From UMGS1908 sp045588795 (GTDB lineage: Bacteria > Bacillota > Clostridia > Christensenellales > UBA1242): a stretch of 11,990 bases of DNA. Shown here piece after piece: positions 7,784 to 11,990 of this stretch (position 1 is the stretch's first letter; every line of letters begins with the position of its first letter). The notes under the pieces are model-generated. The model saw only the letters and a list, made by a program, of their open reading frames with translations, made no database searches and was not told where the DNA came from. Location of the stretch: contig JAZNEY010000007.1 of NCBI GenBank assembly GCA_045588795.1, positions 1 to 11,990 on the forward strand, written 5' to 3'. Position numbers and translations under genes: made by a program.

Positions 7784-8305
7784 TTAACAAATGCAAGCAC
7801 TTTCTCCAGAAGAGTTGTCCTCACCAGTTGAAACAATGCAAAATTTTCCATTTGTATCTTTTTTGACAGAAACAGAAAGTTTTGAAAGCTCTTGAATTTT
7901 CCTGTTGTTTCTTGAATTTCTCTTGTGTGATAGAGAGCCAATAAAGAAAGTTTTGCCAGGCTTTATAAAGTTTAGTGATTCAGTAGATGGTTCACGAACT
8001 AAGAAGTTGATGATATCATTTTCAACATCTCTTCCAATAGGAGACAATGCAGAGAACTGAATTGCAAGTTCTTGAACTTCTCCTTGTGCGTTTTTGTTAA
8101 AGAAAAGTGAAAGCGTTCCACACTTGCCGAAAAGTGAAGCGCCAGAAAGTTCAATCATATTTGAGGTTTGTACAAGTTCATCAGCGTGTGTTTGCACAGA
8201 TGCATCAGCGGTGCCGATAAGTTCCTCTATTTTTGCAAAATCCAATGGATTTGCAAGAGAACGCATTGCGTTAAGTGATTGACATAGTTTTGTTGAATAT
8301 TTCAT
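7784..8305 (-). CDS. Unrecognised 173-aa protein
   Basis: I do not recognise this protein. It appears soluble, with no signal peptide or transmembrane helix. The first 50 residues look helical; about 52-130 mixes short beta-like hydrophobic runs (around 66-70 and 80-90) with polar turns; 125-136 is basic (HKRNSRNNRK); and the C-terminus ends in Ser/Gly residues and a Cys-x-Cys tail (C171, C173). Other cysteines are C8, C62 and C156. It is very likely real: GGAGG on the minus strand (8320-8316) lies 10 nt before the ATG at 8305-8303, and the frame ends just before a strong terminator. It sits where spmA/spmB are often found in relatives but resembles neither, since those are polytopic membrane proteins. 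A remote family match may exist. Confidence 0.8.
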   Translation of the reverse strand: MKYSTKLCQSLNAMRSLANPLDFAKIEELIGTADASVQTHADELVQTSNMIELSGASLFGKCGTLSLFFNKNAQGEVQELAIQFSALSPIGRDVENDIINFLVREPSTESLNFIKPGKTFFIGSLSHKRNSRNNRKIQELSKLSVSVKKDTNGKFCIVSTGEDNSSGESACIC

Positions 8306-8377
8306 TTTTAATTTTCCTCCATAATTTTCTAAAAATTTTTATTGTTTATAATATGTTTACTAGTGGTTTTTTAGCAC

Positions 8378-8409
8378 AAAAAAAACGATAGTGGTTTAAC
8401 ACTACCGTT
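8378..8409 (-). terminator. Intrinsic terminator for rluB
   Basis: Read on the minus strand, arms 8409-8400 (AACGGTAGTG) and 8393-8384 (CACTATCGTT) pair over 10 bp with one G-U around a 6-nt loop, followed by eight U (8385-8378). On the plus strand the wobble becomes an A-C mismatch, so it is directional. It lies about 80 nt after the rluB stop codon. Confidence 0.85.
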
Positions 8410-8444
8410 AGTTTAAAGACTATAATATCAAAAGCAATTGAATT

Positions 8445-8469
8445 ATAAAAGTCGAATAATATCAATATA
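8445..8469. repeat. 25-nt intergenic repeat, copy 2
   Basis: It matches 1673-1697 at 23 of 25 positions. A further partial match (ATAATATCAAAA) occurs nearby at 8422-8433. The segment 8438-8465 can form an imperfect 9-bp stem with one bulge. It lies in the untranslated 3' region of rluB, between its stop codon and its terminator. Confidence 0.4.
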
Positions 8470-8489
8470 TGACTTGTTTTGAAAGTTTG

Positions 8490-9191
8490 TTACATAAGTG
8501 CGTATTTTGGGTCAAATGGTTTAGTCGTTCCTCTTGGAAGTCCGCCAAGGCGGAGCATACCAATTTGTGTTCTTTTAAGGAATACAACATTTTTACCAAT
8601 ACTTTCAAACATTCTTCGAATTTCTCTGTTTTTACCTTCTTGTATTACAATTTCAAGTTTTGTCTTATCATCAGTTTCTTCTAGGACCTTGATAATTGCA
8701 GGCGCTGTTTTAATGTTGTCATCTAAAATAACACCTCTTGAAAGTTTTAAAACTTCTGCTTTGGTTATAGTTCCTTCAATTTTAACTATATAGTGTTTTC
8801 GAATTTTTGAGGCAGGACTTGTAATTTCTTTTGCAAAGTCTCCATCATTAGTGAAGAGCAAAAGTCCCTCGCTGTCATAGTCAAGTCTGCCAACAGGTTT
8901 TACAAATGGTCTGTATTTTTCAGGAATGAAGTCCATAACGGTTTTTCTTCCCTTATCATCTGAAAGAGTTGTAACACAGCCCTTTGGTTTATACAGCATT
9001 AAATAAATGTAGTTGGAGGTATATTGAACTCTTTTCCCATCAAGAAAAACTCTGTCGTTGTTTTCATCAACATCAACAGCCAATTCTTTTATAACCTTTC
9101 CATTTACAGATATTCTGCCTGCAAGAATAAACTCTTCGGCTTTTCTTCTGCTTGCCACACCACAAGTAGATAAAAATTTATTTATTCTCAT
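8490..9191 (-). CDS. rluB: rRNA pseudouridine synthase, RsuA/RluB family
   Basis: This enzyme isomerises a specific uridine to pseudouridine in ribosomal RNA; RluB members act on the peptidyl-transferase region of 23S rRNA. Residues 1-60 form an S4 RNA-binding domain (MRINKFLSTCGVASRRKAE). The catalytic domain carries G101-R-L-D104 in GRLDYDSEGLLLFTNDG, with D104 the expected catalytic aspartate, and the late family motif GKNREIRRMFE at about 186-196. The 233-aa length is normal. Family position and the RluB-type neighbourhood favour RluB over RsuA (16S), but this is inference. ATG 9191-9189 is preceded on the minus strand by GGGAG (9205-9201). Here the gene is inverted relative to the scpAB-ytfJ-carboxypeptidase run, unlike the co-directional arrangement in Bacillus. 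Confidence 0.93.
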   Translation of the reverse strand: MRINKFLSTCGVASRRKAEEFILAGRISVNGKVIKELAVDVDENNDRVFLDGKRVQYTSNYIYLMLYKPKGCVTTLSDDKGRKTVMDFIPEKYRPFVKPVGRLDYDSEGLLLFTNDGDFAKEITSPASKIRKHYIVKIEGTITKAEVLKLSRGVILDDNIKTAPAIIKVLEETDDKTKLEIVIQEGKNREIRRMFESIGKNVVFLKRTQIGMLRLGGLPRGTTKPFDPKYALM

Positions 9192-9200
9192 AAACCTTTT

Positions 9201-9220
9201 CTCCCAGAGATAGTAGGGAG
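9201..9220 (-). promoter_or_regulatory. Small hairpin covering the rluB Shine-Dalgarno
   Basis: On the minus strand CTCCC (9220-9216) can pair with GGGAG (9205-9201), the likely SD, around a 10-nt loop. The predicted start near 9215 would remove part of the left arm, so the hairpin may exist only in longer transcripts. It could be chance. Confidence 0.3.
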
Positions 9221-9221
9221 T

Positions 9222-9250
9222 ATTATATAATATTTTTTTTAAAATTGCAA
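9222..9250 (-). promoter_or_regulatory. Promoter of rluB
   Basis: On the minus strand, TTGCAA (9250-9245) and TATAAT (9227-9222) are 17 bp apart: 4/6 and 6/6 matches to the sigma-A boxes. Transcription would begin near 9215, leaving a leader of about 24 nt. Confidence 0.75.
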
Positions 9251-9287
9251 TATATTATATAAAAATATTCAACAAATGTGTATTCTC

Positions 9288-9316
9288 TTGATAAAATTTT
9301 ATAAATATGATAGACT
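9288..9316 (+). promoter_or_regulatory. Possible promoter of plsC
   Basis: TTGATA (9288-9293, 5/6) and TAGACT (9311-9316, 4/6) are 17 bp apart. Transcription would start almost on the plsC ATG at 9323, giving a leaderless mRNA, which would fit the lack of an SD. An alternative -10, TATAAA at 9300-9305, lacks a good -35. Evidence is weak. Confidence 0.35.
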
Positions 9317-9322
9317 TAAAGT

Positions 9323-9991
9323 ATGAAAAAAGTTATGAAGAGTATATTAAATGGTTTTGAAAAAGTTTTGGAGTTAATAATAGCATTAGTTGCAATGGTG
9401 CTTTTTATACTTGCATTTATTCCACTAAGGCTTATATTCCCAACAAAGATTATCGGCAGGAAGAATTTAAGAAAGGTTAAGGGCGGAAAGATTGTTGCAT
9501 CAAACCACTTTTCTAATCTTGACATAGTTCTTTTGATTGCATATTTTTATCCAATAACTTTTGCAAGGAAAATACTTGCGAAAATTGAACTTGGGAAGAT
9601 ATGGATATCAAAAGTTGTGTTTAAGGGAGTTGGTGCGATTTTCATTGACAGGTCAAGGGTTGACATAAAGGCAATGAAAGAAACAGTCAAATATCTTCAA
9701 AAGGGCAAAACAATAATAATGTTCCCTGAGGGCACAAGAAATAAAGAAGGTGAAGAAGATACAAAGGATTTGAAGAGTGGAGTTATATATTTTGCTCAAA
9801 AGGCAGATGCTACAATTGTTCCACTTATTATCTTGCACAGACCAAAAGCGTTCAGAAGAAACACAATAATAATTCAAGAGGGCTATAAAATAGACAAGAC
9901 TCAAAAATGCAATACCGAAGAAGAAGTTAAAAGGTTAACAGAAGTATTCAGCAATACAAGAGAGAAATATTCAGTAAAGGTGGAGGAATAA
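9323..9991 (+). CDS. plsC: 1-acyl-sn-glycerol-3-phosphate acyltransferase
   Basis: PlsC transfers an acyl chain to the sn-2 position of lysophosphatidic acid, making phosphatidic acid, the precursor of membrane phospholipids, at the inner face of the membrane. Residues 15-40 are an N-terminal membrane helix. Acyltransferase motif I is N61-H62-F-S-N-L-D67 (catalytic H62 and D67). Motif II lies around GAIFIDR (104-110), motif III is FPEGTR (134-139) and motif IV VPLII (166-170). The 222-aa length is normal. No SD precedes ATG 9323; another in-frame ATG at 9335 is no better. The gene leads a tight three-gene run and diverges from rluB. In many clostridia plsC also lies near rluB, often beside cmk, but cmk is not in this window. 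Confidence 0.94.
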   Translation: MKKVMKSILNGFEKVLELIIALVAMVLFILAFIPLRLIFPTKIIGRKNLRKVKGGKIVASNHFSNLDIVLLIAYFYPITFARKILAKIELGKIWISKVVFKGVGAIFIDRSRVDIKAMKETVKYLQKGKTIIMFPEGTRNKEGEEDTKDLKSGVIYFAQKADATIVPLIILHRPKAFRRNTIIIQEGYKIDKTQKCNTEEEVKRLTEVFSNTREKYSVKVEE

Positions 9992-9994
9992 AGA

Positions 9995-10360
9995 ATGGAG
10001 AATTTTTTAGTAATAACAACGGAAACAATTTCGACAATAATGTATGTGCTTGTATTTTTACTTTTGATTGGAAATATTTTGTTTTTGATTTTATTCATTG
10101 CAAGTGCATCAAGATGTTCAGAACTTGAAAAAGAACTTTCAACAAGAACAAGAGAGAAAATTGCATCAACAGAGTACGATAAGAACGCCGACCAGCCAAT
10201 TGGGTCAAGAATGGAAGATAAAGAATACCAAAAGTATGTAATAAAGGAAAGCAAAGAGGGTTTTGCCATACACGAGAAAGAGACAGGAGAAGTATTGTCT
10301 GTATCAAAGACAAAGGAAGAGGCAAAAGAGATAATAAAGGGATTGTCTCGAAAAAATTAA
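9995..10360 (+). CDS. Small membrane-anchored protein with DUF2188-like C-terminal module
   Basis: This 121-aa protein has one transmembrane helix (about 13-37), a charged, probably coiled linker (40-75) and a compact C-terminal module at about 79-120. The module reads YVIKESKEGFAIHEKETGEV followed by a TKEEAKEIIKGL helix. That beta-strand/helix pattern (W/F-A-x-H/K ... T-K-E-E-A) resembles DUF2188-type small domains, in which an aromatic residue precedes a charged turn; this is a low-certainty match. No function is known to me. GGAGG at 9982-9986, inside the end of plsC, is 8 nt from the ATG. It follows plsC by 3 nt and precedes the next gene by 13 nt, so the three are probably co-transcribed. 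Confidence 0.75.
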   Translation: MENFLVITTETISTIMYVLVFLLLIGNILFLILFIASASRCSELEKELSTRTREKIASTEYDKNADQPIGSRMEDKEYQKYVIKESKEGFAIHEKETGEVLSVSKTKEEAKEIIKGLSRKN

Positions 10361-10373
10361 AGGGTAAGAATTA

Positions 10374-11348
10374 ATGGATAATTTAGATAGAACCACTCAA
10401 AAGCATATACAAGTTTATTTTGAGACCGGCGAAGAATTTGTTATTGAGGGAATGAAAGATTTTAATGCGTTCAAGGTTAAGGGCAATCAAGTAGTTCAAG
10501 ATGGCGTAGACAAAGATGGAATAAAAAGATATAATCATCAATTATGTATAGATGGCAATAAAAGTTCAAAGGCATATATGCTTTTAAAAGATAAAAATGG
10601 ACTACAATATCTTATGAGGCACACACTTACATACCTTGAAAAGGAAAACAGATATTCATCAGTTTGTAGGTGCTATGACCTAATGAACGAAAGCGAAATT
10701 GAAAGGCTTGAAATATATTGTCAGAGAAAGGGTATAGAAAGTCCAAGAACTGAGCCAATAGTAATAAATTACAAAGGAAAACCGGTTAATGAATTTGGAC
10801 AACTTTGGCTTGTAATGACACACGGAACATTTACTGCTCACAGAGCAAGAAAGTTAGATGTTCCATCAGACCTAAATATGCCATTTGCGGGCATTGATGC
10901 AGATGCATATTTATCATTCTTTTCTACCTTTAGTCATTCGTATGATAGAGGGCTTGGCAAAAACACAATGGCAAGAGTTGAAGAGATTACAGCAAGACTG
11001 CACGAGGGAGTGCCAAGTATAAAGTTTGTTGGCGAGATGACTCCGCTAGATTTTGGGCAAAAGTTTAAGAGAAAAGAGGGCGATACGCATAAAGTTATGT
11101 ATGATGAATATGGAATGCTCCGAGAAGATGACTGTTATTGTGCGATAGCAACTGTATATCAAAAACTTGGGTTTAAAGTACAGACATTTTCAGACCTCAC
11201 AAGTAAAAAGTCGCATAGTTCGATTGGTTTAAAAATTCGTGCGACACTTCTTTCAAAGGAACTAAAACCAAATGAGGTATTAAAAACTTCTACACTGCCA
11301 AAGCATTTTGCAAACCCTATAGATTATGAAAATTATGATGAAATGTAA
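10374..11348 (+). CDS. Unrecognised 324-aa cytoplasmic protein
   Basis: I do not recognise this protein. It has no signal peptide or transmembrane helix and looks like a folded soluble protein. The N-terminal half (10-90) has beta-like alternation with several glycine turns. A helical middle part contains CRC (98-100) and a cysteine at 116. A distinctive central stretch (145-195) is rich in His, aromatic and Asp residues (LVMTHGTFTAHRARKLD, then FAGIDADAYL and FSHSYDRGLG). A second CxC (254-256) opens the final segment. Paired CxC and nearby histidines could bind a metal, but the spacing fits no family I can name. AAAGGG at 10359-10364 lies 9 nt before ATG 10374. It is the third gene of the plsC run and is followed at once by a terminator. 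Confidence 0.8.
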   Translation: MDNLDRTTQKHIQVYFETGEEFVIEGMKDFNAFKVKGNQVVQDGVDKDGIKRYNHQLCIDGNKSSKAYMLLKDKNGLQYLMRHTLTYLEKENRYSSVCRCYDLMNESEIERLEIYCQRKGIESPRTEPIVINYKGKPVNEFGQLWLVMTHGTFTAHRARKLDVPSDLNMPFAGIDADAYLSFFSTFSHSYDRGLGKNTMARVEEITARLHEGVPSIKFVGEMTPLDFGQKFKRKEGDTHKVMYDEYGMLREDDCYCAIATVYQKLGFKVQTFSDLTSKKSHSSIGLKIRATLLSKELKPNEVLKTSTLPKHFANPIDYENYDEM

Positions 11349-11352
11349 AAAC

Positions 11353-11388
11353 AAAAGCATATTACGAAAAATGTAATATGTTTTTATT
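11353..11388. terminator. Terminator between convergent genes
   Basis: Arms 11353-11365 and 11373-11385 pair over 13 bp on the plus strand (one G-U) around a 7-nt loop, with U-rich sequence in and after the right arm. On the minus strand the G-U becomes an A-C mismatch, but A/T-rich flanks still allow it to end the gene whose stop is at 11403. It is AU-rich, so somewhat weaker than the others. Confidence 0.75.
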
Positions 11389-11402
11389 GTACAATTTGTG
11401 GA

Positions 11403-11930
11403 TTAAAGCAAGCAATAAGCAAAGTTTAATGTAAAGACATACATAAGCCAAAGAGTCCAAATAGTGATAAATATGCCCGCACTAATAGATGAGTTATAAT
11501 ACCTGTATGTCGTATAGATGGACACTGCAATTACAAGACCAAGTATAATTGCTCCAAAGATTGGAAGTTGAAGAGCAAATGTAAACAATGGATATAATAA
11601 AAATAGGATAAGCATTATAGCAAGAGATATAAAATTCTCTTGTATCTCCTTTGCTGGTCGACCGGTGTCGTATTTACTAAACCACATAAGGTAAGTGCCA
11701 AGTCCAAGAAAGCACAAAGCAATTAAAGTGATATAGCATAATATATTGGCTGAGAGGAAAAAGGTTGGCTCACCATTAACATTAAAATCAAAGAACTTAC
11801 TAGCAGAGAAAAGATAGCATAGGAATGCAAAGATTACAGAACTTAAAAGAAAGACAAACAGATAAAATAGGGCGGTTTTGACATCAATATTTTTTTCTTT
11901 GTCATATGTTGCGGATTGATAATTGTACAT
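11403..11930 (-). CDS. Divergent TspO/MBR-like membrane protein
   Basis: This 175-aa protein has five predicted membrane helices (about 18-42, 60-85, 98-119, 122-141, 149-173), the topology and size of TspO/MBR (tryptophan-rich sensory) proteins, which bind porphyrins and related ligands in the membrane. The C-terminal helix AGIFITIWTLWLMYVFTLNF aligns with the TspO end (AG-L---PYL-W-----LN-). GLGTYLMWF at 76-84 fits the helix 2 region (LY-LM--A), and the helix 3 region fits in position. The proline/tryptophan-rich loop after helix 1 of classic TspO is not evident. The call rests on topology and these partial matches; another five-helix family remains possible. GGAGAG on the minus strand (11942-11937) is 6 nt before the ATG at 11930-11928. 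No clear promoter is seen in the 60 bases before the window edge. Confidence 0.55.
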   Translation of the reverse strand: MYNYQSATYDKEKNIDVKTALFYLFVFLLSSVIFAFLCYLFSASKFFDFNVNGEPTFFLSANILCYITLIALCFLGLGTYLMWFSKYDTGRPAKEIQENFISLAIMLILFLLYPLFTFALQLPIFGAIILGLVIAVSIYTTYRYYNSSISAGIFITIWTLWLMYVFTLNFAYCLL

Positions 11931-11990
11931 AATAAACTCTCCAAATATAATAAACCAATTGTTGACTTAGTTGTCATTTTTTATTCAATC

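Noticed and set aside
8094..8282. Plus-strand frame inside the 173-aa gene
   Set aside because: The minus-strand frame has a GGAGG site and a terminator at its end; the plus frame has neither.
8469..8793. Two overlapping plus-strand frames near the 25-nt repeat
   Set aside because: Both lie antisense to the rluB catalytic region and show no SD or recognisable protein content.
11951..11975. GTTGAC/GTCA inverted bases as an operator upstream of the TspO-like gene
   Set aside because: Only 4-5 bp pair, no better than chance in this AT-rich stretch, and the window ends before the promoter region can be judged.

Overview
The window is about 12 kb of AT-rich DNA from what looks like a Gram-positive, Clostridia-type bacterium (Bacillota), probably an uncultured lineage. 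The case rests on purine-rich Shine-Dalgarno sites of the AAAGGAG/GGAGG type, T-tailed hairpin terminators, sigma-A type promoters, and gene content: scpA-scpB, a DUF2953 (YtfI-like) gene, a YtfJ/GerW-family gene, two DacF/PBP5-type D,D-carboxypeptidases and an RluB-type pseudouridine synthase. In Bacillus and many clostridia, homologues of these genes cluster with dacB-spmA-spmB-rluB. This is a chromosomal housekeeping region. I see no insertion sequence, prophage, CRISPR array, tRNA or rRNA.

Layout. (1) 1-1628: the 3' part of a polytopic membrane protein with a large extracytoplasmic C-terminal domain, closed by a strong terminator. (2) 1747-2952: the first D-Ala-D-Ala carboxypeptidase, alone, with its own SD and terminator. 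(3) 3020-7774: a six-gene run with a perfect-consensus promoter, encoding site-2 protease family protein, ScpA, ScpB, DUF2953 protein, YtfJ/GerW family protein and a second, membrane-anchored carboxypeptidase. It ends at a bidirectional terminator. A perfect 12-bp hairpin followed by a T-rich run lies exactly over the start codon of the DUF2953 gene and could split the run in two. (4) 7784-9250, minus strand: an unrecognised 173-aa protein, then rluB with its own promoter and terminator. (5) 9323-11385, plus strand: plsC, a small membrane-anchored DUF2188-like protein and an unrecognised 324-aa protein, tightly packed, then a terminator. (6) 11403-11930, minus strand: a five-helix membrane protein that looks like a divergent TspO/MBR member.

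Functionally the region combines envelope maintenance (carboxypeptidases trimming peptidoglycan stem peptides, PlsC making phosphatidic acid), chromosome organisation (ScpA/ScpB of the Smc condensin), rRNA modification (RluB) and genes tied to sporulation in relatives (YtfJ, DUF2953, DacF-type enzymes). The usual spmA/spmB pair is not between the second carboxypeptidase and rluB; an orphan reverse-strand gene is there instead. I found no convincing new multi-gene system. The best leads are the hairpin over the DUF2953 start codon, two unrecognised proteins, and a 25-nt sequence found twice between genes. No gap between genes exceeds about 190 bases.
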